Source: Vespa crabro (Eukaryota > Arthropoda > Insecta > Hymenoptera > Vespidae). Taken from it: a stretch of 64,000 nucleotides of DNA. A program made the translations under genes and the position numbers. This document shows, one piece after another, positions 50,090 to 62,040 of this stretch. The stretch's first letter is position 1, and each line of letters opens with the position of its first letter. The notes below the pieces were generated by a model, which was not told where the DNA came from, did not search any database, and was given only the letters and a program-made list of their open reading frames with translations. Location of the stretch: the NCBI RefSeq assembly GCF_910589235.1, contig NC_060955.1, positions 18,542,712 to 18,606,711 on the forward strand, in the 5' to 3' direction.

Positions 50090-50643
50090 GTAGAAGGAAT
50101 TTTGCATTCGGCAAATTTCCCGTTGTTCTTGCAACTACGTATATATATAAAAGACGAAATGTTTCGTTTCCGATTCTTCTTCCTCGATGATTTCGATTTA
50201 TCGAATTATTACATCATATCGTGTCTCTGTGTGTCCATATCTCTTTGTGTGTGTGTATGTGTATGTATCAAACCGGATTTTCATGCGTTTTCACTTTCTT
50301 CGTTTATCAGCCGCATCGAGGCTTCTTATTCTTTTTCTAGATCGCGAAACTAGATCAGTGATCATCCATCTGTCTGTAACGAACGGTCAGGTTCACCGAG
50401 CAAGGATTCTTTTTTACTATATTTTTTTTTTCTTTTTCTTTTTCTTTTTTTTTTTTTTTTTCTTAATGCCTACCCTTTTTCTTTGGGCGTTCATGTGCGT
50501 GTGTGCGCGCATTGATTCTTTAAAATTATAACAAAAAATGGAATGAGAAGAAAAGTAAGAAAGAGAGAGAGAGTCACACTTGAGTCTTTTTTCTTCTTTT
50601 CTTTTCTTTTCTTCTTCTTTTTCTTCCTTGCTTCTTACATGAC

Positions 50644-50661
50644 GATCTCGAGGTCGAGATC
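50644..50661. other. Dyad GATCTCGA-GG-TCGAGATC
   Basis: Perfect eight-base arms with a GG centre. Confidence 0.7.
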
Positions 50662-51095
50662 ATTTAAGGAACCTTTGAAATATCCCTTCCTTACGTCTTC
50701 TTTCGTTTCCTCTTCCTCTACTCTTTATTTCTCTCTTTTGACTCGTTTCGAGTGTTCTGTCTGGCAAAAGTGACTCTTTGTAACTCACATCCGTGACTAT
50801 TTCGTAAGAAACCGGCTAAGCAACAGGCTCGTGAAAATTGTGAGCCAGGGGTAAAGGCTCATTTGAATTTTTAGAACGAAATTATAGTTCTCCCTTCTTC
50901 TCTCTCTTTCCCCTTTTTTAATATACGCTTGTCTCGAGTTTCAATTAGATCGTACTTACTTACGTATGTAAGTATAATACATTGTACATAATCGATTGAC
51001 AACAATATCGATCTTTCAATAAATCATAAGAAATAGTACGAAAATTCGACGTTTTTCCATTCTTTTTTTCATTTTCTTTTTCTTTTTTTTTCTTT

Positions 51096-51155
<60 letters not shown>

Positions 51156-51536
51156 AAAAAAATATATATATATACTATCATGTTCTCATTGTAGGTGAAT
51201 ACGTACGTTGTAAAATTTGTACGAACGAGATCCATTCATGAAATATATCATAGAATGGTGGGTGAGTCATCTCGAGTTTGCACGAATCGAATGATATATA
51301 CTACGTACATTTTAGAGGTGCTGCTGGTAGGATGAGCACGAGGAGGAGGAAGAGAAGGTGGTAGATGAGAAGGGTGAAAGCGGAGGAGGAGGATGATCAT
51401 CTCGAGATATACGGGATGATGCAGCGCCGGAAATCTGGAACAAAGGGATGGGACCGCTGAGCAACACGAGCTCTCTCTCTCTCTCTCTCTCTCTTCGTCT
51501 CCGTCAGTCTCTCTAAATGTCTCTCCCACTCCTCTT

Positions 51537-51539
<3 letters not shown>

Positions 51540-51608
<69 letters not shown>
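51540..51608. repeat. (CT)n microsatellite
   Basis: Uninterrupted CT dinucleotides, 68 bp. Confidence 0.95.
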
Positions 51609-51612
<4 letters not shown>

Positions 51613-51648
51613 ATCTCGGAATCCCTTTCAGTCTCTCGAATCTAGGCT

Positions 51649-51662
51649 GTTACCGTGGCAAC
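51649..51662. promoter_or_regulatory. RFX-type X-box
   Basis: GTTACCGTGGCAAC matches the X-box consensus GTTRCC-AT-GGYAAC except for the spacer base. TCAGTC with A at 51630 lies 19 bases upstream as a possible initiator, and CACAG|GTACAA at 51669|51670 could be a first-exon donor. X-boxes mark ciliary gene promoters in animals. The gene served is not visible. Confidence 0.5.
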
Positions 51663-51710
51663 AACACAGGTACAAGCCGACAGCAGAACTACGAAGGCCA
51701 GACGAGAGAA

Positions 51711-51756
<46 letters not shown>

Positions 51757-52158
51757 AGAAGAGAGAGAAGTATCTCTATCCCTCTTTTTCAAACTAGCTT
51801 TCTACCCTTCTCCTACTCCTTCTACTTCTCCTACTCCTCTTTCTTTCTTTCTCTTTTACTCTCTACGCGGATCAGATGTTTGAAAAAATCAATAAGACTC
51901 TCCCTCTGCCCTTAGACTTCTCTCCTTCTCTCTCTTTCTCGTTCTTTCTCTTTTGCTTCTTCATTATTGTCACGTCGTTCGTGAAAAGAGAGAGAGAGAG
52001 AGAGAGAGAGAGAAGGAAAAAAAGAGGGGAGAAAGGATGAGAGGAGTTGATATACACGTGGGTAGTCTGTTCTGAAAGTCAGTCTACAAGCGAGAGCCGA
52101 CTCAGCTGATCGTGTTCTGCTCTTTCTGGCCCTTCAAAAGGCTCCTTGTGGAGAACCT

Positions 52159-52245
52159 CTCACTCACTCACTCACTCACTTACTCACTCACTCACTCACT
52201 CACTCACTCACTCACTCACTCACTCACTCACTCACTCACTCACTC
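52159..52245. repeat. (CACT)n tetranucleotide repeat, 87 bp
   Basis: About 21 units with one TACT variant. A sequence of this type is unlike the other microsatellites here. Confidence 0.95.
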
Positions 52246-52852
52246 TGCTTCTTTCTTGCGTCATCGATTATTTATATTTAATTATATCTGATAGAAATAA
52301 ACCGTGTTTTTTATAAACAGGTAGATATATATATATATGTTAAAAAAAATTCTTAAAATAAAATTTATTAATATGTTTAATTATTTTAACACGTTATGAT
52401 AAGTATTTACACACTGTACTATGGAAAAATAAATGAATGAATTTGTTTAAATTGTCTGACAAGTATGAAACATCATGTTAACGATGATCGTTTAATTAAA
52501 TAAATAAAATAATTAATAAAAAAAAAAAATATAAGTTATCACATAAACTGCCATGGAAAAAGAATTTATCGATCAAGAGTAATAAATACGATGTTCGATA
52601 TCGATCATTAATTGTGCCTGTTTCGATATTTACGATAGGGAAGTAAATGTTAATAATCATTTTAGAAATCTAGATCAAACGGATCGATCGAGAGATCTTA
52701 TCGTAAATAAAAAAGAATCCATTTATTTTTAATTGTATTATTTTACAATCGCGATTAAGAGCTCGATTTCTCGAAGACAGAGAGTCAAATCTCAATCGCA
52801 ATTCGATGTTGATTCGAAGATTAATCTTTTTCTCTCTTCTTTTTCTCTCCTT

Positions 52853-52892
<40 letters not shown>

Positions 52893-53185
52893 TTTATGAC
52901 ACGAATGTCATATCTCTACATATACGTATACAGATACACATGTATAAACAATTTGTATTAAACTCAATCATTCGCGTCCATTTTCTAACACGCGATAGTT
53001 TCTTTTCTCTTTTTTTTTTCTCTCTTTCTATTACAAGTTAGTAAATGCATTCACATTTTACCAATCGTTAGAAAGATACTATCGTAGAAATGCGGGTTGA
53101 AAAAAAAAATATAATTGAAATAGGATAGAGGGACTCTCTTCATTCGATCAATTCCGATCGATCAGATTTTAAAAACCAGTATCGC

Positions 53186-53421
53186 GTCATAGATCGTTGA
53201 CCTCGCGTCCTCCAAAGATAGAAAGAGAGAAACTCCCCGTAATTTCACAAAAGGCCGAAAGTGTTGAAACAACGGCGATCGTCCATCCTTGCGTGTCAAA
53301 GGGATCATCGAGGCATATTATACTTTGGCCATCGATAATCCTTTTCCGTCCGATCGACTCCGAAAGCAATATCGAAAACGCGAACGACGAGAAAGGAAAT
53401 CACTCCGAAAGACGCTCGTGA
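53186..53421. other. Coding-like island, strand unresolved
   Basis: In the + frame about 78 codons are open to a TGA at 53419, with peptide parts such as RPPKIEREKLPVISQKAESV and IDSESNIENANDEKGNHSER and codon choices that look coding (AAC GCG AAC GAC GAG). The minus strand is also open for about 60 codons (LDDPFDTQGWTIAVVSTLSA). The + frame has no ATG and its acceptor would be CAG at 53181 or TAG at 53192, both without pyrimidine tracts. One strand may carry an exon. Confidence 0.25.
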
Positions 53422-53472
53422 AAAAGATACGAAACTAGGTGCTCGCCTATAAAATACCATGAAATTATTATG

Positions 53473-53515
<43 letters not shown>

Positions 53516-54217
53516 ACATTCAATAAGGGGGAGGATTCTCTATCGTCGTGACTTTTACAAAAATCAATAAAATTAATGATAAATGTATTTGCAAAGGATC
53601 AAAATTGCGTGAAAGGACGAATAAATTTTCTTTTCTTTTCTACCATCTTTCTTTTTCTATTTCTTCATTTTTTTTCTGTTAAAAAAAAAATTGCATAAAT
53701 ATATTTATATATTTATTTATTGTATAAGTATACTACTGTACCGAGTACAATTTGCATTTATTAAATATTGATCTTGGAATATATGAGCTAACAATTAAAT
53801 TGATGGCGAGATAAAATGAAATAAAATGTTTGAAATAAAAATAAAGAAAAAAAAATATATATATATATATATACATATATGTATTTGAGCATACGTGTGA
53901 CTACAAAGTTTTATGGCGTTATGAAGAATCGATTCATTTTTTCTTTTCTTTTTTTTTCTCCCCATTTTAATTTCTTCACCACCGGAAAAAAAATCACTTT
54001 CGAAGAATGAACAATTTTTTCTTGTCTATTTTTGTTCTTGTTTACTTTTTTCTTTTCTTTTTTTTTCTCTTTTTCTTTTTAATTTCATGATTTGTCATAA
54101 GGTCATCTAATATTTATCTTTTTTTTGCGAAAATCTCTATATATATGCATATATAAAAAAATTGTTTGAAAATCGTTACAATCGTGCCATCTATATCAGG
54201 AGTTGAGAAATTCTCGA

Positions 54218-54219
<2 letters not shown>

Positions 54220-54284
<65 letters not shown>
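54220..54284. repeat. (GA)n microsatellite
   Basis: Uninterrupted GA dinucleotides. Confidence 0.95.
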
Positions 54285-54285
<1 letters not shown>

Positions 54286-55683
54286 ATATGTCGTGAATCA
54301 TGAGGAAGAGATAGCATGCGTGGATTCTAATAAGTATATCCGCGGCATTTGTGTGTACCACACGTAAGCGTGTACCAAAATGTCGAAGAACGCGTGAATG
54401 TAGGTTAGAGTGCGGTAGGGTAGCGAAGCCGCAGCAAGCGAGCAAACGAGCTGCTATGAGAACGAGCGAAAGAGAGAGAGAGAGAGAGAGAGAGAGTGAG
54501 AGAGTGAGAGAGAGGAGAAAGGAGAGAGAGAGAGGAATAGCGAACGCAAGCAGCTGACGCGGCGAAATCAATATTCCCACGTGTACTGCTATACGGTACA
54601 TATATATATATATATATATGTATACATACATTCTCAAAGAATAAATGCTACCTGTGTACGCATCTATCATGATATGATGGGGGTCCCTCTTTTTATGCGG
54701 GAAAACACATTAAAATAAATGTCTAAATATAACTTAAATTTCACTTTGTGACTTCGTATAATCGTATTTTTAATTCTTTCCTTTTTCTCTTTTTTTTTTC
54801 CTTACCTTTCTATTTTTTTTCTTCCTTTTTTCTCTTTTTATTTTTGTTTTATATCGAGTGATTAATATTTTAATTTTATAATATAATATTTTTGACGATT
54901 TTCACACAAATAATTTTTTAAAAATAAATATATTCGAAAGAGCTCTTGGTTATTCTTTTTTTTTTCTTTTTTTTTTTTTTTTTTTTTTTTTTAATTATCT
55001 CACATCGTCACTTTAATAGTCAAGATTAATTTAAATATGCATATTCGGGAGCTTTTCATTTTCTTTCTCTCTCTTTCTTTTTTTGTTTTATTTTATACGA
55101 ATAGGTACTTTTTCATTTTTCGACGTCAAATGTACACCATGTAAAATAATATGGAGAGATTATATAGAAACAAAATGGGAAGAAAGAAATTTGTAGAACG
55201 TAATAAAAAATTCGACGTTTATTATCAGAAATTATATATTTCAAAGGAAATATCTTTAATCGAAGACGATAATGCTAAATCGTAAGATATCGACATATTT
55301 TCTCGATAAACAAACGAAATAATTGACGCTCGTAGTATAAAGAAACTTTGCCGTTTAAATCGCTTTGATCTCTTCTGGCTTCATCCAATCTTTTCTCTTT
55401 CCTGAATATTGCTAATTTTTTTTTCTTTCTCTCTTTCTTTCTTTTTTTTTCTTTTTAAATATTTTTTCATCTTCAAAGTAACATCATAATTAAAATATTA
55501 CAATATTATAACACATCAATGGTGTTATTACGTTAACGTTAAATTCAAATAATCGTTTCTAAAATTAAAATTGAATTTCTCGAAAAGAAAAAAAAAAGAG
55601 AAGAAGAAGAAAAAGAAGAAAGGGAAAAAAACGGGGAAAGAAAGAAAAACAGTATTATAAGAAGTATATGATCTAAGTACGAA

Positions 55684-55781
55684 CCAATCAAGTGAGCTCC
55701 GTCGGTCGTGGCGCGGGCGCGTACAGAGCTTTCCGATTGGTCGACGTGCAAGGAGGAGAGAAAAAGCAGATTTCTGATTGG
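55684..55781. promoter_or_regulatory. CCAAT-box cluster, probable promoter
   Basis: One CCAAT (55684-55688) and two inverted ATTGG (55736-55740, 55777-55781) lie in a GC-rich 100-bp stretch containing GCGCGGGCGC, followed by unique GC-balanced sequence to 55930. Spacing of 52 and 41 bp recalls NF-Y promoters. Transcription could go right into the GA/CT and GGT-rich sequence up to 57697. Confidence 0.45.
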
Positions 55782-56499
55782 TTGACCGTTGGCGCCTAAG
55801 GCGGCTAGGTCACCAGGAATATGCACACACTCGGTCTCTTTCGATCTTCTTGTTTCACAATCAGACGATCACGGACCGCGAAGCGCATCGTCGTAGTAAT
55901 CTATCAATGAATCATCTCCGGAGTGTTTTCCTAATCATTCATATCATACATTTGTAAAGTACTATAAGTGTTTTTTCTTTCTTTCTTTTTTCTTTATTAT
56001 TCTTCTTTTTTCTTTTTCCTTTTTCTTTTTTTCTTTTTTTCTTTTTTTTCTTTTTTTTAATTTATTTGAAAAGTTGAACAAAAACATTTCGAGAAAGGAA
56101 AGAACAATATTGTGAGTCAAAGATGGAACCGTCCAGTAGACGACTCGTCCGTTGCGATAGAAAACGAAGACCGCGTAAAGGATAGAGAGAGAGAGAAAGA
56201 TATATATATATATATAAATACATATAGAGAGAGGCAGAAAGAGAGAGAGAGAGAGAGAGAGAGAAAAAGGTATAGAAAGAGATAGAAAGAGGAAGACGGC
56301 GCACACGCGGGCGACTGCAATCAGGTGACGAGTCGCCGCACTTTCGGTTCACCCCTCTCTGTTTCTTCCCTCTCTCCCTCCCTTCATCCGTATCTTCCTC
56401 CGTACCTCCGTACTAGCGCGACCTAGAAGAGAAAGAGAGAGAAGATATGAAACGAGAAAACGGGAGTCATCGTCTGGAACTCGCGCGGCACGTTTCACA

Positions 56500-56532
<33 letters not shown>

Positions 56533-56641
56533 TTCACTCTTTTTTTCTTTCTCCCTTTTTCTTTACCTTTATCTTTATTTCTCTTTCTCTTTCTTTCTCT
56601 GTGTCTTTTTTGGTATATATATATACGCGTTTGTTAGATCG

Positions 56642-56685
<44 letters not shown>

Positions 56686-57772
56686 ATTACCATTATCGTC
56701 CGGTATTCTCTATCTCTCTCTTTCTCATATTCTCTTGTTTCCAAGCGCAGGCAAAAGAAAGAACGAGATACGCCTACCGCATTTCTTTCCTTTCTCTTCC
56801 TTGTCCTCCTCCACCTTCCCCTTCCTTTCCTCTCCTTTATCCTCCCTCTCTCTTGCCCTCCTCCTCCTTCTCCTTTTCCGATTCGTCTCGGTTATCTCGT
56901 TCGTCGTCGCAGACGGAAAGTGGACGTCGTTCGGTTCTCTTCTTCGCTATTGACGAGGTCTCGAATTCTTTAAGAAGGAGTTCGTTGAAATAAGATCGAG
57001 GAAAAGAAAGAAAGAGACAGACAGAAAGAGGGAGAGAGAGAGAGAGAAAAAAGGGAGAAAAAAATAGTCAACACGTGTGCGAGAGACTCCGTTTTGAAGT
57101 ACATCGAGTTCGCGAAATCCTTTTTTTCTTATTGGCCATTTTTATATATATTTTTTTTCTCTCTCTTTCTCCCTCTCTTTATATATTTAACCATCGATCT
57201 TTTTTTTTTTTTTTTTTTTTTTTGTTATACATACTCTCTCCTTGGGCAAAGTGGCCGAGCAAACGCGCATACTACTCGTCGTCGTCGGCGTTTTGTCAGA
57301 GACAACCCGCTAAAATTGGATACTCTTTGGTGTGAGGAGATAGGACGGTATTAGTGCTGCTGCTGCTGCTGTCGCTAGTGGTGGTAGTAGTGGTGGTGGT
57401 GGTGGTAGTGGTGCTGGTACTAGTCTGGTACTGGTGCTCTGGTGGAGGTGGTGGTGGTGGTAGTGGTAGTACTAGCTAGCGGTGGTGGTGGTGGTGGTAG
57501 AGGTAGCGGTAGTGGTAGTGATCGTGGTCGTTCAGGAGAAGAGAAGAGAGAGAGAGGTGGTGGTAGTAGTAGTGGAGGTGGTGGAGGAGGAGGAGGAGGA
57601 GGAAAAGAGTGCTGTGCACGGTGTACTCGCAGCTGACCGAGACGACGAGCTGGACGATGCACCGCGACGGAAAGGCATCCTGGCCACGATAACGAAGGTA
57701 CGACGAACTTTACGCACCGTCAATAAATATCTCGATTATTTTCGAGTATTCCTCAAGGATACGAGAGAGTAA
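55782..57772 (+). promoter_or_regulatory. Candidate 5' leader region, possibly spliced
   Basis: The region is packed with CT and GA tracts (56160-56265, 56500-56525, 56644-56683, 57035-57050), a T run (57200-57223) and GGT/GCT/GGA triplet repeats (57355-57605). Splice-like signals on + are TCCAAGCGCAG at 56750, CGTCGTCGCAG at 56912 and a donor AACGAAG|GTACGA at 57697|57698. The 20-odd codons before the last donor (DDELDDAPRRKGILATITK) are open, but upstream the frame is repeat-encoded poly-V/E, so coding status is unclear. Confidence 0.3.
57355..57605. repeat. (GGT)n/(GCT)n/(GGA)n triplet-repeat block
   Basis: Consecutive CTG, GGT, GTA and GGA triplets. All frames read as homopolymeric G, V, P or T runs. 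Confidence 0.9.
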
Positions 57773-58328
57773 GCATCGAGAAAAAAATTATACGTGGAGG
57801 AAAGATGGATAATAAATCGTTGATCGTAATTATTTCTTCGTATTTTATTTCTTTTCATTCAATTTCTTATTTATTCGTTTGTTTATTCTTTACTTTTCTT
57901 TTTTTTTTCTTTCTTTCTTTCTTTTAAAAGGTCGTGTACGTATCAGTGGATTGTTTAGGTGAAAAACGGAAGATAAAGAAAAATGAAATGAAAATTGGTG
58001 AATTGTTTAGGTGAAAAACGTAAGAAAAGAGAAAAATGAAACGATGTCTTTCCGAGTGAAGTTTGAGAAGCTTATGACGTTTTTATTGTGTGTGCTCTAA
58101 CATTTCTCGTTGATCTTCATTTAGTTAGTCGTTAACGTTCGGTGAGGTTGTTTTCTCTCTTCTCTCTCTCTCTCTCTCCTCTCTTTTTTCTTTCTTTTTT
58201 TTCTCTTCAATGTTTTGTGCGACAATATTGCGTTAAAAAGACACGATGCGTGACTTTATAATTAGTGTCTATATATAATGACGTAACTAGTGATGGAAAT
58301 TCACAAAGGATGTTGTTCCCGTACAAAA

Positions 58329-58378
<50 letters not shown>

Positions 58379-59162
58379 AAAAAGAACGAGAGATAGAAAG
58401 AGAGGGAGTGAGTGAGTGAGTGTGAAGGGCGGGGGAGTTTGTTTCGACGTAAAGCTCCTAACGAAGACATGATTTACGATTTTCTAATGAACTTTCTAAT
58501 AAAAGCTTCAATTAATAGAGAGAGAGAGGGGGGGGTGGATAAAAAGAATTTCCTTCGTTTGTTTTTCATTGAAAATTTGTTTATCATTATTCCTTTCATT
58601 TTTACATTTTTTTATTTTTTCTTTTTCTTTTTTTTTTTTTCTCCGTTAAGAGAGGAATATTTGTGCATTGAAAAATTAACTGTATGGGGATTTGATTTTT
58701 CATTTAAAATCGAAAAAGAGAATTCTTTTTTAGGACGACTGTGAGGAATATATTCCATAAAGATATATCGAATTAGACGGAAGTTAATTGAGTTTGTTAT
58801 TAAAACTAATAACGCATCGTGAACCTACAGTGGCAAACCATTCGTGGTTTTGTTCGACCACCATCGTTAGAGAAACGCTTTGAGTCTCGCTTTTCGCTGT
58901 TATACTCTATCGAGTTCACCAAACCATATAGTTCTTTGTATATTAATTATCATAATTGCTGATTGTGTTATTTTTATGATCATAAATTTATTAATTTTAT
59001 CATTGTCCATATGATCAGAGAAATTAATTAAATTAGAAATTAATTAATGATTAAAAAGAAAATTGTCCGTTAGAAAAATATTTTCATTAAAAATTTAATC
59101 GCACTTAGAATACATATATAAATATCCCGTAGATGTATGTACGACTGATATTATATTTATAT

Positions 59163-59222
59163 TATATATATTATATATATTATATTATATTATATTATAT
59201 TATATTATATTATATTATATAG
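59163..59222. repeat. (ATATT)n pentanucleotide repeat
   Basis: Eight or more TATAT/ATATT units. Confidence 0.9.
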
Positions 59223-59585
59223 ATATTATATATATATAATATATATATATACATATATATATATGTATTATATATGTAGGCGTCCGTATAACTTACAGAT
59301 GCGTTTGAATTTCGGATAATCGTTCTTTCGTTTTATCGACGTACCCAATAGTAGATGTGCACATGACAATTCTATTCTCGATTTCGATACCCGGTCAGAG
59401 ATTCTTTTTATAGGCTATCGAACTTACGTCCGTCGATAATACAATTCTCAAATAGTTTCCGATCGGACAAAAGTCGAAATCGAAAATGTAAGAAGAAAAT
59501 GGTGGGGTGGGATGAAGTGGGATGGTTAGGAAAAGAAAAAAAGTAAAAGAAAAAAGAAAAAGCAAAAAAATATGACAGTGTTATA

Positions 59586-59634
<49 letters not shown>

Positions 59635-60021
59635 CTTAAGAAATCATTGAACAATTTGTATCAAATCGTTGGTTTACCTATCTACTTTCTTCAAGGAATC
59701 TCAAGATTTCTCGTAATGTCTGCAAGAAATTCTTCAAGTCAGTGATATCCGAATACCATTTGAAATTCAACGTGGCGTGTTATGTCCGAGGAACGTATCT
59801 GTAGAAACCCGAAATAACGTGCTTCACAAACACACGCACACACACATACACATAGACACACAAAAAAAGAGAGAGACAGATAGAAACGGACACATACAGA
59901 TTTTGAAGAGTATATCACAAATCGAACAATATCGTCGTTGGCAAGCCAACACTGACAGGTGTCACTTAATATATTATGGTACTTTCCATTCTCGACTATA
60001 GATAGCTCGATTATCTGTAAT

Positions 60022-60023
<2 letters not shown>

Positions 60024-60074
<51 letters not shown>
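60024..60074. repeat. Homopolymer T, 51 nt
   Basis: The longest homopolymer of the window. Length may be inexact in the assembly. It could be the reverse of a retroposed poly(A), but no retroposed body is seen beside it. Confidence 0.95.
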
Positions 60075-60405
60075 CTATGTCATTAACCCACCCACTCAAG
60101 CTCCACCAACCTTTTCAATCTATCACGAAAGAAATTATTAGATCGAAATTTGTAGAGCAGAAAATACATAAGGTTGTCTCATATTTCTTTTGATATTATT
60201 ATACTCTTGGAAAATGTTATTAAAATTTTATCGGAAAAAGAAAAGAAAAAGATCCAACAATAAAATATATAGCAATAGTTGCATCGTTCTATATCTGATA
60301 AAAATATTATAGACTCGACTATTGCTTCTCTAACCTTTCGAATGTTTGCTATTAGCCTTTTTTCTTTCTTTCTCTTTCTATTGTTTTTCTTTTCTTTTTT
60401 TTTAC

Positions 60406-60557
60406 ACGTAACGCAGAATATTGCCGAGAAATATCGATGTTTTCTTCGGTGAACTTAATTTCTTTCGGTGGCATGTAATCTCGTTTGGCAGTACACCTGT
60501 GTGTGAGGACGAGCAGAAACCTCATAGTTCCGGTGTGTTTCGTAAAATTACCATCGT
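60406..60557 (-). CDS. Candidate minus-strand internal exon, 152 nt
   Basis: On the minus strand a T-rich tract ends ATATTATCAG|AC at 60557 and 50 codons run to a donor TTACGT|GTAAAA at 60406. The peptide includes DGNFTKHTGTMRFLLVLTHR, CTAKRDYMPPKEIKF and TEENIDISRQYSALR. Entry is phase 1, exit phase 0. It is not repetitive, and acceptor, donor and codon choice (AAG, TTC, ACC, AAC, ATC) all look coding. It joins in frame to the short exon at 61185-61224. No family recognised. Confidence 0.4.
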
Positions 60558-61184
60558 CTGATAATATATATAAAAGAAAACATATATGCAGACTCATAAA
60601 ATGATAATCGCTTAAGTTAAAGAAAATTACAGTAGAGATTTCATGAATTTAAAATTAGAAGTCGTGTACGTACCTTTCAGTTTTGTATATTTTGTTGTTT
60701 GAGTTCTGTACATGTATGGTTTTTATTTATTTATTTATTTTTTCTTCTTCATTTTTTTTTTTTTTTTTTTAACCTTCTCGTCTTCTTCCTCTTCCTCTTT
60801 TCTTTTTTCCAACGTTTTTAAATACATAAATTATAACTCGTCACGTATAACGTTACAGTCGCATTTCCATATTTTCCACATTTCTCTCATATTACGTGGA
60901 GTACATTTGAATAAGGTTTCAACTGTTTGAAAAGTAACACACGCTATATATATATAATCATTAAAAATTAGAGAACAAGGAGATCTAGATCGCGTGGTAT
61001 AGCAAAGCTCGCATTTCTCGATCTTAGAAACGTGTTGCGAGACAAAACGGAACGGTCGCCGTGCTTGGAGACCTTAAATCCGTTAGTAGGTGAAAGAGCA
61101 CGTTGCGAGGAGGCAAGAGATAGAGAGAGAAAGAGAAGAGAAGTAGAAAGAGTAAGAGAACTCGAGTAATTCGATGTGACTCAC
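60558..61184. other. Possible minus-strand intron
   Basis: Contains a T/C-rich stretch 60715-60810 and a GC-balanced stretch 60980-61100. If the two flanking minus-strand exons are real this is their 627-bp intron. Nothing else is seen. Confidence 0.3.
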
Positions 61185-61224
61185 ACTCAGAGTATCCATG
61201 GCACAGAAACTCCATGACAGCCAT
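61185..61224 (-). CDS. Candidate minus-strand start exon, 13 codons
   Basis: ATG at 61224 in a near-ideal context (ACAATGG) gives MAVMEFLCHGYSE, ending at GAGT|GTGAGT, a very good donor, in phase 1 with T. Joined to the exon at 60557 the split codon becomes TAC (Tyr) and the frame stays open for 64 codons in total. Upstream the frame is open nine more codons to a TGA, so the exon could start earlier. A further minus-strand segment at 61298-61505 (acceptor TTTTCCTCAG, peptide start IYSDGVRLTFKAERELDRIE) could lie upstream, but it runs into the CGT repeat and would need a 48-nt intron. Confidence 0.3.
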
Positions 61225-61319
61225 TGTGATCGCGCCTTTCTTTCGAGACCTCGTCAGGGTTCACGATCTCGGACCAGTTTCTTTTTACTACCTTTACCAG
61301 TTTTGTTTTATAAGTAACT

Positions 61320-61342
61320 GACGACGACGACAACGACGACGA

Positions 61343-61390
<48 letters not shown>
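61320..61390. repeat. (ACG)n trinucleotide repeat
   Basis: About 22 units with a few ACA and ATG variants. Confidence 0.95.
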
Positions 61391-61849
61391 TGAACGACGA
61401 CAAGGAGGAGGAGAAAGAGGTGGTCGGGTCCGTTGGGAAAATCTTCGATACGATCTAACTCTCGTTCAGCTTTGAACGTTAGCCTAACACCGTCAGAGTA
61501 TATACCTGAGGAAAAGGTCATTGATCCTTCCTTGGATAGACTTCGCTCGATCGTGCCTAGTTACTTTTCCTTCGTCTACCAACATAAATTCATTTTCTCG
61601 GTCGGTTGATTGGTCGGTCGGTAAAACAGTTAAATTTTTAATGCTTAATGTAATAGATATTAATATTGTATAATAGATATTTATAAATATATATGATGTA
61701 CAATTTAATCTGAAAGTTAAAAGAGTATTGTTATTTTTTTAATCTTTATTGAATAATTTTTTTTAATTTTTATTGAATCTTTTTTTTCTTTTTTCTTTCT
61801 TTTTCTTTTTTCTTTTTTCTTTCCTTTTTTTTTTTTTTTTCTCGAAGCG

Positions 61850-62040
61850 TGGAAATCGATCATCAACAACCGTTACGAGAGGACATTTTCATCGTACTAG
61901 AAATAATAAGATCCGGGTGGTAGAGCTCTCTCGGTGAGTTGCGAAAGGGAGAGAAAACCGGGCCGACTCCCGACCCTCCTTTGACCCAAATAACGTTCGG
62001 ATCTGGATTGACGCGTTCGCGAAGGTTACTCCAACGATGT
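61850..62040. other. Coding-like island, both strands open
   Basis: Minus strand: about 53 codons to a stop at 61863, including WSNLRERVNPDPNVIWVKGG and SGVGPVFSPFRNSPRELYHP. Plus strand: after a long pyrimidine tract ending CTCGAAG at 61848 an exon could run to CTCTCG|GTGAGT at 61932. Both readings are plausible and exclude each other. Stop-free runs of this size do occur by chance. Confidence 0.25.

Larger units (their letters stand above)
48815..51600. other. Mixed non-coding sequence, GA/CT-rich towards the right
   Basis: AT-rich to 49500 with (AAC/AAT)n at 49397-49482, then GA and GGGA tracts (49620-49712, 49842-49876), T-rich runs (50425-50462, 50585-50630), a palindrome at 50644-50661, (TA)n 51100-51146, a GGA-rich stretch 51330-51400 and (CT)n 51540-51608. 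No exon is assigned. Frames around 50000-50350 and 51248-51529 have no supporting splice sites. Confidence 0.55.
51609..55680. other. Mixed non-coding sequence
   Basis: GA and CT tracts (51716-51752, 51990-52016, 52859-52888, 54220-54284, 54473-54500), (CACT)n 52159-52245, (TA)n 53477-53512, T-rich runs to 55460. Unique GC-balanced islands are at 52050-52145 and 53160-53430 (see separate entry). Confidence 0.55.
57773..60405. other. Non-coding AT-rich sequence
   Basis: (GA)n 58336-58374, T-rich 58610-58640, (ATATT)n at 59163-59222, (TA)n 59589-59631 and a 51-base T run at 60024-60074. A near-duplicate pair of about 30 bases, TGGATTGTTTAGGTGAAAAACG and TGAATTGTTTAGGTGAAAAACG-like, lies 50 bp apart at 57950 and 57999. 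No exon seen. Confidence 0.6.

Noticed and set aside
51248..51529. Minus-strand 93-codon frame
   Set aside because: Starts in GA repeat and passes through GGA repeats; the unique tail is short and has no splice context.
57420..57662. Proline-rich minus and glycine-rich plus frames
   Set aside because: Triplet-repeat shadows in several frames, no unique coding flanks.
60024..60074. 51-T run as the tail of a retroposed gene
   Set aside because: No retroposed body or target duplication can be made out beside it; plain homopolymer expansion is simpler.
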